Shown: piece after piece, positions 12,234-24,600 of the stretch
Layout: the number at the start of each line of letters is the position of its first letter
Position numbering within the stretch: the stretch's first letter is position 1
Origin: Euglena gracilis
Taxonomy: Eukaryota > Euglenida > Euglenophyceae > Euglenales
Reading direction: 5' to 3'
DNA: 64,000 nucleotides
NCBI GenBank assembly: GCA_039621445.1
Contig: CP154956.1
Coordinates: forward strand, 56,617,220-56,681,219
Program-made: the position numbers and the translations under genes
Notes under the pieces: model-generated
Databases searched by the model: none
Told to the model about the DNA's origin: nothing
Seen by the model: only the letters and a program-made list of their open reading frames with translations

Positions 12234-15115
12234 GTGAGTCCTGTCCCCTCCCTCACCACAGACACAGCGCAAAAGCAGGGCTGACTAATCTTGTTTGAGG
12301 AGTGTGGGGTAGCGCTGAATCGGGGCGGATGGGAGTTGTTGTGCTGGCTTCGGCTGGCCGCTGCCCTTGTGCAACCGCTGCTGCAGGATGGGATGAAAGT
12401 GGTGTGCAATGCAGGTGCTGACCCATCGCCATCGCCTTGGAATGTTTCTCTGCTCTTGCACTGGGAAATATTTTCAACCATAAAGTGAGTAAACCCCCCC
12501 CAAATATAACCCCCCCCCCCCGATTTTATGTTTGGGCAGAAATTTCAAGTCCCTGAGGGGGGTGTTATATTTGGGGGGGTTTTATATTTGGTCGGAAAAA
12601 TCAACTTCCCGGCGGGCTCCAGTAATCACTTTTTCGGTCCAAAATCACAAATATGCCCACCCTTGGGGGTCCAAAAATTTCATTTTTCGGGCGAAGGAGC
12701 AATTTTCACATGTTTTGGTGAAAATTGTTCCCAAATCTGCCAAAAATCACAATTTTGGGAGAGATTTTGTCGAAACATTTTCCTTCCGGCGCTTCGCGCT
12801 GGAGGGGGGGCTTTATATTCGGGCGGGATTTCAAGTTCCTCAGGGGGGGTTTTATATTTGGGGGGGTTTTGTATTTGGGGGGGGTTTGTATTTGGGGGGG
12901 GGTTTACAGGGCAATCTTCCAAGACCCAGTTTACTTTGGCCAAACATTGTCAGTTGCAAGATTTTTAACAGAAGAAAGGACAGCGTGGGGATGATTTCGG
13001 AGAGGTGGAAGAGAGTTTAATGAAAGAACGCTTTATATACAATCCAAATGGCAAATCAACGTCCGACATTCATCTGAACGAAGGGGGTTTCCACAGACCT
13101 TGAAACCCCACAAGTGGGGGCTCGCTGGAGCATGCCCCCCCCCCCCCAAACAGAAGCACGGGTGAGCTTATAACGGACCGCTGCTTTTGGCGGAGGTATG
13201 CATTTCCATTTGACCCTACCTGTGTGACCATTGCTGATCTCCTTGAGAAATCCCATCATGGTAGGGTGTGCGCTTGTGGTGGACCGCCAGCTTTGGCGGT
13301 GGGAGGAGCGCTTTATTGTACTCTGCGCTTGTGGTGGCCTGAGCTTCTATTTGGAGGGGTTTCAGAGCTCTGGTTGAAGTTCGCGTGCTGTAAGACCAGG
13401 TCCTGTTTCTTCGGGACGACTGTTTCCTTGAGGTTTTGATTGGAAAACATTTTCAAAGTCGTACATGGCTTATCAAGGAACAAAAAAATTTTGGGACTTG
13501 GAAACAGCAAGCATTTTGTTTGCCTCATCAAGAATTTTCAGCCCAGAGTGTTTGCTTTTGTTTTATATAACCCATGTTCAGTTTAGACTGGCTTCTTCAC
13601 CCTGATTGAAGCCATTCGATGCCCCATTTTTCGTTGGTGCAAGTTGACAAAACCCTTTTGAACGAATATTTTGTTGAAGTCTTACAGCTTTGACGGCCAG
13701 ACTCAGTGTGATGACAACTGGCATGCGTTTTGTGAGAGATGGGTGAGGACCAGGGCCCAAACCCCGTGCTCCCGGCACAGGTGGAGTTTGCCGCGGGTGC
13801 CGGGCACCTCGGCCTCCTCCTGGCCCACCTCTTCCCGCGCGTGGACGTCGTCGTTGTGGACCGGAAGCAAAGTGCGCCCCTGACCGCCGGGGCGGGAGGC
13901 ACGAAAGTGTCAGCGTACTGCTGCGGTGGCCGGACTTTCACAGGGCAACAAGAGGAACAGTGTACTCGACTTGGTTGTCGTTGGCCTGAACATTTTTTTT
14001 ATTAAAAAAGGAACTTCTGTCCCCCAGACCTTCTGCAATGGAGAATGAGAGAAACACCGTTGAAAGAACCATTGGGTTATCCTGCTGGACCTAGGGGCAC
14101 ACAAACAACTTCCACCTGCCTTCCCCTGGAGGACGAAGCTTGGGGGTACTTTTCCACTGAAACAGCGCCAAAGCGATGGATTCTCAGTTTGGCTTTTTTT
14201 TTTGGAATGGGCCAAATATTTTTGTCCCCCATACTCAACCAAAAAGTGATTGTGAACTTCTGGGGGAAGATTGTGACAAAAAACGTTAACGTCCAGTGCA
14301 AGTGCCGGAGAAAATGATTGCTTTGCAGTGCCAGCAAGTACGTCCCGGGGTTCGATCCTCATTCCCTGGGAGGTGGGGTTGTGGCGCTAATTCCTCTTTA
14401 TGCGAGTGCGAGGGTTCAGGGGATTGTTGTCAGCCAAGAAGTCAACAGAACAGATCCTGTGTGCGTCTCTGCAGGAGAGGGAAAAGGTTGATGCCAGGGC
14501 GGTCCTTAAGGGACGGGAACGTTTTTTTCTTTGCCAACCAAGCCAAAACATCAAAAAATGTGTTTTCAGCTGCTTTTTTGTTTTCGACTCTGTTCAAGCC
14601 CCGGACAGGCCCTTGGTTGGCTCTTTGGCCCAAAGGGGGCGGTCCACAGGGAATAATGTCCAAGGGTGCCAGATATCAATATTTTTTTGCTGATGACGAC
14701 CATTTTTGCCAAAAAAAAAGTTGAATTTTATTTTTTCTTGTGAGTTTTTTTTGTTGAATGTGCTGGGACAGCAGAGTTAATTTTAGTTAATTTTAATTTT
14801 CTTAGCCGTAACAGCAGCGCGGTCCCCAAGGGATATCTTTATTCGATACGAAGAACGTGTCTGATATCGGGTTTCTGAAACCCCTCAAATCAGGGCAGTC
14901 TATAAAAAGGGGTTGACCCCTTTAGGACTGATCTATGCGGACCAGCCCGGACCTGGGAATCAAAACGGGCCCAAGTGCATCAAGAAGCATCAACTTGGAT
15001 GCCATTTGCAGGAAGCCTGGAGATCGCCCAGCGCCGCATTGCCTCCCTTGGGCTGTCTAATGCAAAGGCAGTGCTGCTGGACATCATGGACTTTGCAGAA
15101 CCCTTCGATGTTGGG
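11837..15115 (+). CDS. SAM-dependent methyltransferase, Methyltransf_32-like (partial, exons)
   Basis: Exons read: 11,837-12,233 (basic, then Pro/Gly-rich, ending GLPPARAVRKQWQLESM), 13,781-13,871 (perhaps from 13,737) and 15,012-15,115. The second carries the SAM-binding motif I region, VEFAAGAGHLGLLLAHLFPR, followed by VDVVVVDRK with the acidic ribose-binding residue. The third reads RSLEIAQRRIASLGL, then DIMDFAEPFDVG. The 13,871/15,012 splice rebuilds an Arg codon and gives DRKQRSLEIAQ, which fits the family pattern exactly. The exon1/exon2 junction is phase-consistent if exon 2 starts at 13,737 (weak acceptor) and not at 13,781. The LHACG segment and the C-terminus expected in this family were not found downstream. 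Likely intracellular; the substrate is unknown, with RNA or small molecules both possible. Confidence 0.7.
12234..13780 (+). other. intron of the methyltransferase gene
   Basis: About 1.5 kb between two coding exons. It carries a complete family A hairpin element (12,490-12,908) followed by AT-rich sequence and a C-run at about 13,135-13,147. No extra exon was recognised, although a small one cannot be excluded. Confidence 0.45.
12490..12908. mobile_element. family A hairpin element, copy 2 (in intron)
   Basis: Begins taaaccccccccaaatataa and ends with the complementary ttgtatttgggggggggttta. Blocks identical or nearly identical to copies 1 and 3 run in order: 'caacttcccggcgggctcca', tcactttttcggtccaaaat, 'gcccacccttgggggtccaa', 'tttttcgggcgaaggagcaa', 'gggagagattttgtcgaaa' and 'ttccggcgcttcgcgctgga'. 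It lies inside the methyltransferase intron. Confidence 0.8.
13781..13871 (+). CDS. methyltransferase exon, SAM motif I
   Basis: The acceptor cggcacag precedes 13,781 and the donor a|gtgcgc follows 13,871, in phase 1. It encodes the glycine-rich loop EFAAGAGHLGL and the beta-2 end VVVVDRK. Related proteins usually have FCSG or FCAG where this reads FAAG. Confidence 0.75.
13872..15011 (+). other. intron of the methyltransferase gene
   Basis: A 1.14-kb intron, gtgcgc to ttgcag. It contains a tRNA T-arm-like motif (ggggttcgatcctc) at about 14,346-14,359 and AT-rich sequence. Confidence 0.6.
15012..15115 (+). CDS. methyltransferase exon, post-motif I helix and motif II
   Basis: The acceptor is atttgcag, the donor ggg|gtacgt, ending in phase 0. 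It reads SLEIAQRRIASLGL, then AVLLDIMDFAEPFDVG. The D-x-x-x-F-x-E-PFD-x-G stretch is where the family continues into a conserved LHACG motif, which should open the next exon. Confidence 0.75.
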
Positions 15116-15152
15116 GTACGTGGTGTGTGTGTGGGTGGGGGGTGGGGTGGGG

Positions 15153-15300
15153 GGGCTGAGTGAGCGAGCAAGCGAGCGAGTGAGAGAGTGAGTAATGAGT
15201 GAGTGAGTGAGTGAGTGAGCGAGCGAGCGAGAGACAGAGGGAGAGTGAGTGTGTGTGTGTGTGTGTTTGTGAGTCTGTGTGCTTTGTGAGATTGTGTGTG
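15153..15300. repeat. (GAGT/GAGC)n and (TG)n microsatellite
   Basis: Imperfect tetranucleotide array gagt/gagc/gagt grading into (tg)n, immediately after an exon donor site. Confidence 0.8.
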
Positions 15301-16792
15301 GTGCTAGTGGTGAGGTGCATTTTTTCATTATCCACATTTGCATTCTCTGTGGTCACTGCAGTTCATTTGGTTGCATTCTCGACCAGTTATTTTAGAGTCC
15401 CTCAGGGCCCGATCAAGCTGTTCCCCCCCTGCCATGGCAGGCCATTGCCTGTGTGTGTGTTTGCCTGTGTCAGTGAGCCAGAGCACAATGAACCCTCTGC
15501 TGTCATGTGGTGGCAGAGTCCTGTTGCATTGCTCCAGGTCCGTTCTTAAGAGATGCAATTTTTTAAAGTGAAGCACTGCCCCTAAACGACCGCCCTTGGG
15601 CCTTGGCAGGGGGGGGGGGAATGCGGGCATTCTTTCCGCATAATTCTGCATAATCCTGTAAAATTAGTTTTTGTGGGGGAAAATGCAACAAGGAAAAGCC
15701 TAGAAAAGCATTTGAGGCTGTTGTTTTTTGTTTTCGGGAACATTTTGTGTTATTTTTGGAGCAATTTTTCCATTGGTTTGTTGCACCAATTTCAACTGAG
15801 CAGTAAACAGGAGGAAAATTTCGGACCACACAATTCCGCAGAATCTAATCCTGCAAATTCCCGCATAACTTTACCTGCCGTTTTATGTATTTCATGCATT
15901 CAGTGTCAAAAAGTCTTCACTCCCCCTCGAGTTTTTGGGTAGGTACTTAACCCAAAGCCTATGCCAGCCCATGGGCTGCGGTGATGGCGTGTACTGGCAC
16001 AGCCCTGCCCCAGCCAACGCCGCCACTGGGGAATTTCTTAAGGACCCTGGGGTGGATCCAGCCTGCCGGCTGGAAAAATGGTGGACCCCCAAAAAGGTGC
16101 TGGCTGGACCCTGTCCCTCACAACAGTGCCCCAGCCAGCACTCAAAGCGCTGCATGCAATTCTCAGCCTGGTCCCATTTCCAGCCAGCAGTTCCTGGCCA
16201 GGCAGTGGAAATAAAATTTTCGCAGCCCAGCAAAGCCTGGCTGGGCCGAAAAAAAGGGTCAAAAAGGGCCGTTTTTGAGAGGTTGTTTTTGACCCATAAA
16301 AACTCGAGGGGTTTTGACACTCACTGTACAACCTTTTTTCCTCAGATTTCTTTCCCCACAGCATTTTGCTCCTTTTGGGTGTTTCTCTGGGCATGAATTT
16401 AGAGTTGTGGTTTTGATCGTTTCATGCATCTTTGCAGTTATCATTGCTTATTTGTGAAATATTTGTGCACCTTATGACGAAGTTTTTGTGCTAAAGGCAA
16501 CCCACAACAATGATCTTTTGAACTCTGTGCCTGTGGAATAAATTTGCCTGAAATGGCCTAAAGTCGCTTAAAACAGCCCAAAATGGTGTAAAATGGCCCG
16601 AAATGGCAATTTTTTTGTGCTTAAATACGAAGGGGCGGCAAACATACATTTCTGAAGCCTGGGAGAATGCCATATAGTTCACTCCCCCCATTTTTTCAAT
16701 AATTCCGCATAATCCTCTTTTTGGCCAATCTGAATTAATTTGGAGTATTTTCGGACATTTTGTGTACCTTTGGATTTTCTTTGTTCATGTTA

Positions 16793-17172
16793 GATCCCAA
16801 ATATAAACCCCGGGAGTATTATTATTTTTCGCTCGAAATCTAGAGCTGGGGGGGGTATATTTTGGGGGTTAAAGCTCCTAAAATATTTTGGGATTTTGGG
16901 GCAAAATCCGAAAGCAGTGAAAAATTTTCTTCTGGCGCTGCACGCTGGGAAATGAACTTCCTCTTCAGTTTTCAGCATTTGGCATATTTTATGATGCTTG
17001 GTTATTTTTTTTTCATATTTTCCACCTGAAAGTATTTTTCATCGCCCATCTCTGTGAAGCCAAAAACCTTGTGCATGGAGGTTGCAACAAGTCTAAACCC
17101 CCCCGGCTTTATATTTGGACGGGATTTCAAGACCCTCGGCTTTATATTTGAGGGGTTTATATTTGGGGGGGG
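16793..17172. mobile_element. decayed family A element
   Basis: The left end is cccaaatataaaccccggg. The right part is 'taaacccccccggctttatat', 'ttggacgggatttcaagaccc', 'tatatttgaggggtttatat' and a G-run. Order and wording follow the family A ends, but the interior is poorly conserved. Confidence 0.5.
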
Positions 17173-17662
17173 AACAAACTTTTTTGGGTGGCCTCTATGA
17201 CCTTCGGCGGCCTTTAATCGTGGAAGAATACTAAGTTTATGCCAAATTTCCGTTTTGTACCTCCCGTTTTCCCCAAAAATTGGCAATTATTATCCAAAAT
17301 GGATCATTTTTCATGAAAAAAAATGCTGCATCCATCAAAATCTTTTCAATTTCTTCCTGAATGACACCATTGTCTGGCTCCCCATCATTGTTTTCCTGGG
17401 GGAAATGAAGTACCCTAGCTGTCACTCAGAGAATCCATTCGGTCTTTTTCTGCAAGAAAATGCAGCTTTTCTCCAAATGTGTTGAATCTGTCGTCAAAAA
17501 ACCAGGTCAACACAGGTTTATGATGAAAGGATTTGGTTCCATTTTGAATCTTCCTCGGGATGTGCTTTTTTCCCAGGACAATAAGAATCATTCGTCCCAC
17601 CTCTCCAAGTTTTGGCAAATGTCATCTTTGAGTATTTTCTGTTCTTTTTTTTCGAAACACAG

Positions 17663-17837
17663 CGCTGACTGCTTGGTTGAGGGCCGCCAGTGGGGGTCCA
17701 CGCGGTGTCCTTTGGGCAGACCGTACCCGGCTGGAATTGATCGCCATGATTCCCCCGCCTCCGGTGGACAGGCCGGGCTGCGGGAGTGCGACACCTGGGC
17801 CCTGGCCGCCCTCGCCAGCCAAGCAAAGGTGTGCATG
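17663..17837 (+). CDS. orphan coding-like block, frame ambiguous
   Basis: GC-rich block between the acceptor gaaacacag and the donor aaag|gtgtgc. Two plus frames look coding. One runs through GLRECDTWALAALASQAK, the other through GPRGVLWADRTRLELIAMI. Either could belong to the methyltransferase upstream or to the Pro-rich gene downstream. I do not recognise a domain and cannot choose the frame by phase. Confidence 0.35.
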
Positions 17838-18343
17838 GCCGTGGGCGCCGACGGTTGGGTGAGGCAGCCTTCCTGGGATTTCCTCCGTCGCTGAATATTT
17901 GCCATTGCAAACGGAAACGACTTACCAAAGACTTTTTTTTGTTTTTTTTTACCAAAGACTTCATTTTTGTCTGAAAAACGCGGGCGCTGCCGCTCCCATT
18001 TTGTGTCCGATCACCGTGCCAATGCACAAATCCTGGCGGACCCACAGTGATCGACCCCTGCCCCCGCCAGTCATTGGCGGGTGATGGGTGAGAGGTGACT
18101 GCACGGCACGGAGGGAGCAGGCTGAATGGGAATCCCGGGAACCGTAGGGGTAGTGGAGGCGCGTGGGACCCCCCCCCCCACCACCGGGCTTTCTCATCCA
18201 ACCGTGGGGGGGGGGGGCAGCCGTGGGGGGAGGCGCATCCCACGGTGCTTGGAGGCACCACCACCTGCCATCAGATTCCTGGACAGCCCACACACACCCA
18301 CCTCGGCCACCCCCCTTCCACAACACCCCCTCCGTCTCCGCAG
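17838..18343 (+). other. intron or intergenic spacer
   Basis: Between the orphan block and the first Pro-rich exon. Contains T-runs and C-runs. No supported exon. Confidence 0.4.
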
Positions 18344-18609
18344 TCCGGCGCGGCGAAACCGCCCCCCGCAGCCCCACCCCAAACCCCAGCGACGCCCAAG
18401 CACGCGGCGACCCCCACCCCTCCGCCCGCCGCCGCCCCGCCGACGCCGGAGCAGGCCCAGGCGAAGGTGGTGGCGGCCGCGCTGCGGCTGTGCGAGGCGG
18501 TGGTGGAGGCGGACCTCGCCACCGGCGGGCCCTCCAGCGGCGCGCTGGCGCGGCTGACGCAGCTGCAGCTGACGCAGGGCGTTGCTGGGCCGGGCTACCA
18601 CCCCCCAAG
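18344..18609 (+). CDS. exon: Pro/Ala linker plus helix set A (module copy 1)
   Basis: The acceptor is ctccgcag. Residues 1-35 are Pro/Ala/Thr-rich; the rest is strongly helical (VVAAALRLCEAVVEADLA, ALARLTQLQLTQ). The 3' end is uncertain: ag|gtatta at 18,610 gives phase 2, whereas a GC donor at 18,579 gives the phase 1 that the next exon needs. Confidence 0.55.
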
Positions 18610-21600
18610 GTATTAGGGCGGGTGCATGACTTCCCCGACGAAGGTTGCCATGGGTTTGGCTCCAGGCCCCACAAAGCGATCGGGCTCCAACCTCCCACAA
18701 AAGCGATCGGACTCCCCACCGCCCCCAGCCGTGTACGGCGTGCTGCGCGGCCATCTGGCCCGGTACCTGTCCCCCGGCGGCGCCCGGGCCCTCCTGGCCA
18801 CCATCGCCCACAGCCTGCGTGCTGCGGGCGCCGTCCTCCCGCCGCGGCCTGGCGAGCGACCAGGGCCCCGGCTGGATACCTACCCCCCCCCCGGGAAACT
18901 GTCAGCCTCAGGAAACTGTCACCTAAGCCCCGTACTCCTGGCCTGTCACCCAACAATGTTTGTCGAGTATTTCGATGTTTCTCACAGATAATGATTTTTT
19001 TTTTTATTTTTTGAAGGTGATACTTGAGGGGACCTCATTTTTAATATTTTGACCACAAAAATGTTTAAAAAAAATGCCTTTTTATATTCTCAATAAGGGG
19101 GGGGGTCGAAAAACCATCTTTTTCCCTCTGGTCCAGACCCGCCCGGGGAACGGGAATTGTCAGCAAAGCCTCGTACTCGCTGACCTGTCACCATAGGGAT
19201 CTGTCACCTACCTCTGTACTCGCTGATTTGTCAGGTGACCGTTTTCCACGGGGAGGGGTTGATATCTTCTGTCAGCGTCAGCAGAGCTTCCCTGGAAACC
19301 CCCCCCATCACCAGCAAAGGCTTGGGGAGCCCTGCCCCCAGGCACCGGCCGAGCCTTCAGCGCCGCCGCCCCCCTCCCCCCAACCCCCCACCACCAACGC
19401 CCACCCACAGACCCCCCGTGACGCAGCCACCGCTACAGCCCATCTAGAGCCCCGTTGCCCACCCGAGGTCAGAACTGACGACATGGACAAGACGTGGACA
19501 GAGTTCACTGGTACAAAGCATGCTGATGAGCAGCCCACCAAACACCATCAACAACCTAAGATGCTAAGGGTCATTGGCGTTAATCTCAACAATCATCAGC
19601 GGCGACTGAGGGTCGTGTATCAGCATGATTCATGATATCAGCAAGCTGCCAATGCTGGATTCTTAAATGAAGCTGGGGGTGACCAGCTTGGGGAGCTCCA
19701 TTGCCGCATCCTTTATCCAGGGGTTATGAAGGAGGGGAGGCCACTCTTTAAACGTTAAAGACTGGTGGCAACATGCTGGAAGCAAGCCACTCAGCTGTAA
19801 GCACATTTGTTAGTGTCGGGCTCTGGCTCCATCTGGACCAACGTCTGGCTAGACCCTTCCCAGGACTGGGGTGGGGTACTCATCCAGAGCATTCTTTTCG
19901 TTTTAACCTCCCCACTTATTAACACCCAAGGTTTAATCTGACCAAAACCTGCCCCCAAATATCAATTTGTCAAAATTGGCATTTTGGTGATTGTCAATCA
20001 CACAATTATTGCACAAAAGATCTTTTGGATTTGGATTTAGACATTTTGAGTTCCAAACTCATCAACATGCGCAGCCGTTTCATTCTTCCCCAGGGGGTGA
20101 TACATTGTCTTTTGGTTGTTCGGCCCGAGGGCCCCCCAAAGGGCCTCCAACTGCCGCCGGGCATGCTGCTCCTTTGGTGAAATGTGGCGGCTAAGGCTTC
20201 GCAGCTCAGGTCGTGTGTGGACCGCCCTCGCAGTCAAGGCCGATGGAGGTAGCGACCGGCTCCGAGGAGGAGGGGGAGGCGGGGGGCGATGCCCCTCTGC
20301 CCCCGCCCGACGGTCCACCGGTCGCCGAAGTTCCGCCGCCACCCCGGCCCCAGCCCAGCGCTCCGCCGCCCCGACCCCGGGCCAAGCCGGCGTCCTTCGG
20401 TGTGCCTGTGCAACGGCAACCAGGTTTTGAATAGTGCTGAGCTCTTAATGGGACATGCATGTAAACCCCCCCCCCAAATAATAAACCCCCCCCCCAAATA
20501 ATAAACCCCCCCCCCCAAATAATAAACCCCCCCTGAGGACCGACTTCGGCCGCCCAAATAATAAACCCCCCCTCCGGCAGGTGTGAAGCCAAAGAAAAAC
20601 AGAGTCAAAAATTAACAGAAATGTTGCCAAAAATCACAAAAATGGGACAAATTGCTGCAGAAAATGTGCCAAAAAAATCAAAAATGTGTCAAAAAATCCC
20701 AAAAATGCCAAAAAAGTGACCATTGGGGCCTGTGGAAGGGTTTTCGGGTCGATTTTTGCCTTCGAAAATTTTGCCCAAATAATAAACCCCACCCCCAAAT
20801 AATAAACCCCCCCCCTGGACCCTGACTTCGGGTGTCCAAATAATAAACCGGGGGGGTTTATTATTTGGGGGGGGGGTTAATGGAATGCTGAAAAGACTAG
20901 CATTACAAATTTGGCGTAATTTATAAGTTACAAATTACACTCTTCCAATCTACGGTGACTCTCAATGATTTTACGTTAATTTCTGAAACGTTAATGAAAT
21001 GTTAAACCCCCCATACCCCACACCCATTATATTGAAATGGGTTGGCAGCCCATAACGGGGTGCTGGCGGGTCGATAAACGCTCATTTTCGGCTCAAAAAC
21101 AGTTTTTCCGGGTCCGGGAGGCCAAAAAACATCGTTTCAGGCAAAAAAAATTCTGTGTATTTTTTTCGACTTTATTTGACCCAGTTTTGATCCAAAGTCA
21201 ATGGGTTGGCAGCCCAAATCGGGGCGCTGGCGGGTCGAAAAACGCTCATTTTCGGCTGAAAAACAGTTTTTCCAGGTACGGGAGGCCAAACAACATGATT
21301 TTGGGCAAAAAACAATCGAATTTTTTCGATTTTTCGATTTTTTTCGACTTTTTGGTCTGAAAACGGCTAAGTCTGACAGTGGAAAAAGTGTACAAAATGT
21401 CCCAAATTGGCCGAAAAACGGCCGTATCTCGCACTGGGCGGGGAGTTGCGGGGAAATCAAAATACCGGTAGATGGGGCATTCCAAGGGCTTCAATTTAGG
21501 TCTCCGGACATTTCCTTTGATTTTGCATCATTTTCAAGATATTTTTAAAATATCAATTTTTGGACCCGAAATGGCAGAGTCCAAGGGGGGGGGGGCTTAT

Positions 21601-24600
21601 TCAGGGGGGCGGGCCAATCCTACCCAGTTTGCACCCCTTCGCGCGTAAATAACTCGGGCCTGGCGGGGAGTTGGGGGTCATATGGCGGTGATTCGGAAAC
21701 TAGAAATCCAGTCGCTCACGACTGGAAAAAAAATCTGGGAACCGGGCCAGGGTCATGGTGATAATCCGCGGTTTTCACGGTCTACCCAGAGGGGGGGGGC
21801 GGGGGGGTTGGACCCCCCCTTTTCCCTGGTGGTAAACTTCGCTCTTACTCTAAAAAGATAAGAGCTCAGCGACCCCCCCCTCAAACGTCCAAAAACCACC
21901 GTCCATTTTTACTCCGGAGGGGAATCGCTGTGGCACGCCCCTCCTGCCTGACACCGTCTTTGCCGGCACGCCCTGGGGTCCCCCCGGCCCCTTCCCCTGC
22001 AGTGGACCTCGTGGAACTGAGTGACTCCGAGTCCGGCTGCAGCACGCCGCCTCTCTTCGACGGGCTCCTCAGCGACGTCGCAGCCCCGACCCAAACCCAG
22101 CTGGGCAGCGCCACTCGTGATGGGGGCAGGGGTGAGAAGAAACGAACCATTTTATGGTGTGCCAAGGAGAAAAAAGGTTGGATACCAACAGGGAAATGAA
22201 ATGCCTGGTCTGTTTTGGGATCAGATTTTCTTGGTAAGATTGACTCAAGTACAGTGAAGCAGTGTGTATTTTTGCTGCTTTTTTTTGCACCCATGGAAGC
22301 TGCAATTAACCACCCGTTTATGACCCCGCCATTTGTCATCCCCACTTTTACCCCCCCCCTCGGGCCGACCAACCAAACCTTGATTTGTAAACTCCCCTGA
22401 GAAATGCAAGACGCCGGGTGCGATTTTTTCAGTCACAAAACGCCGAAGACGTGATTTTTGGCACTTTTCATGTTACCGACCATCATCAAAATTGCCATTT
22501 TTGACAAAATTTGCCAAAAAAAATGGGTAATTTAGGGGGTTTGGGGGGGTCAGCTTTTGACCAGCAGTTCCTTGCCTTAAAAACCCCCCACTCATACCCC
22601 CCCTTCGGCTGACCAAACAAACCTGATCTCAGAAACCCCGGGAGGTTTGTAAGGGGGGGGGTGTTAATTGATGCTCAACTCCCTCCTCACTCCTTATGGT
22701 GCAGAGAGAGATAGAGAGAGGGGATGACGCTGTCCATCGCTGTGAGGCCGCTCCCACACCCTGTGACTCCCCACCTTCCAGTGGTGGACCAGTGAATTTG
22801 CCTTCGCCAAGCCCCCACACGCGAACATGCACGCACCACATTGCATACACACGGTGAGTTGCTAGTGAAAAGATCCTCAACAGCTTGCTGCCATCCGGCT
22901 TTCCACCCACTCCATTTCCAATTCCAGGTCCACCCCTGCCCCCATCCCCCTCCTCCCCGACCCCATCTGTTGCCTCCGCCGTCCAGTCAGGACTGAAAAC
23001 GGATTTAAAGGAGTACACCCAAGTCGGTCCCGGCGGGCGACAAACACTTTCGTTCCAGATGACGTTGGCGTAAGAGTGTGGCCACAGAACGCAATGAGGT
23101 ATTCTGTTGTGCCGGTCCGAAAGGGCGGCGATGCGAGAAAGCAACAGGAGCCACGCCCCCTCCCAACCAGCATCACATGCCCAGGCAGCCCCGCCTTTGG
23201 CCCCTCCCCCCCCCATCCTGGTCTGCCGCCGCCGCCTCCTCCTCGTCCTCCGCCGCCGCCGCCGCCTTGGCCTCCCCCAAAGACTCCTCCGCTGCGGCCC
23301 CCGCCCCGCCCCGGGCCCCCGTCCCCAGCGGCGAGGCGGAGGCGGAGGCAGAGAGCAGCCTGGACGAGTTGCTGTTGCCGGAGCCCCCGGCCGGTCCGGT
23401 GTGGCCCCCACGCCCGCCGCCGTGGCTCTCCGGTGATGCGGACCTCTGGGCCGCCTTGAGCGTTGTCTGCAATGAGTTTCTGCCTCCCAGTCCCAACAAA
23501 TGTGAACGTCTTCCTTCATGGGTGGTGGCACCGTCGAATAACCCAATGTAGAACGCCGGCACTCAACCAGTCACACCCGAGGACCACACCCTGACCTTTT
23601 TTGTCTATTTGACCAGAAGATCACAGTTCTGGAGGATTCTGTCTTGTGTCATTCTCTTGGTTTTGATTGCATTCAGGCCCTCCTTAAACGCCAGCATGGG
23701 GAACGCTCCTCGCCTGAACCGGGGACATTTGGGGCTGCACAAGCCAGCAGGGTTCGGGCTGCCCCAACCGCCTGCCCCCCCCCCCCGCCCTTTGCGGCCC
23801 TCCCCAGGCCAACGGCAAATCAGCCCCTGCCGGCCGGGCCGGGCTGAAGTCCCGCTGGCGGCCCAACCAGCCCCTCGCTCCGCCCCCGCCCCCCAAACGG
23901 GTTCGCAGCCGGACCCAGCGATGGCGGCACGCAACAGACGGAGCGGGGTGGGCTTGCTAGGACTCAACCACCCCGCTGGACCCGACGCTGGAGGCGCTGA
24001 AGCAGGCGCGGGCCCTGTTGTGGGAGGAGGACAGTGGGCTGGCCTCCGCCGCCACCTGGGAGAAGCTGAAGGCGCTCTCCCGCCTCACCGGCGTGCTGCA
24101 GGCGTGTGACCCCCCCCCCCTAATGAGACGTGTGGAAAACGCACGTATGCTAAGCATGGATGTACAGCAGTACACTGAGTGGTCTGACACGCATGTCCCC
24201 TGGTTGCCTCGGTGTTACCTCCTGTCTTCACTCTATCGTTTTCCTTCCGTGCCATGACACCATTGATAACATAAAATTGGGGCCCAGGAGTTTGGTGAGT
24301 TAGAGAACCATATTTCCCAGGGCTTGGTCCAGGGCCAAGGGGGGGGAGGGGGGAGCCGTATGTTCAGACAAATGATGGTGAAGTGTCGCTGAAATAGTTC
24401 TGCAAAAGCTCCTCAGCCCCCCCCCCTTTAGCAGGGTTTGCAGAGGACCGGCATCATCCATAACCATCCCTCCCGTACGTTAAACCCCCGTTCCCAAAAT
24501 ACTCACATGCGCGCGCACGCACCATTCCGGATCCACCCACGTGACAGGTTTTGCAGCTTCTGCGCACTTCCACCACTGACCCTCACCCACACACCTCGAC

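Larger units (their letters stand above)
15116..17662 (+). other. long intron or 3' region without recognised exon
   Basis: Starts with the donor gtacgt and a (GAGT/GAGC/TG)n repeat to about 15,300. A plus-strand frame at 15,935-16,396 is open for 153 codons but lacks motifs. A decayed family A copy lies at 16,793-17,172. The exon expected to carry LHACG was not seen. Confidence 0.35.

Noticed and set aside
15935-16396. 153-codon frame as a methyltransferase exon
   Set aside because: Lacks the expected LHACG motif and the G/C third-position bias. No clear splice borders.
17961-18956. 331-codon minus-strand frame
   Set aside because: Antisense shadow of the GC-rich exons 18,344 and 18,729. 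Composition is Arg/Gly/Pro without motifs, whereas the plus frame has splice borders and similarity to the second module.
22629-23546. 305-codon minus-strand frame
   Set aside because: Overlaps the plus-strand exons at 22,928 and 23,185. Low-complexity Arg/Gly content, no splice-consistent neighbours.
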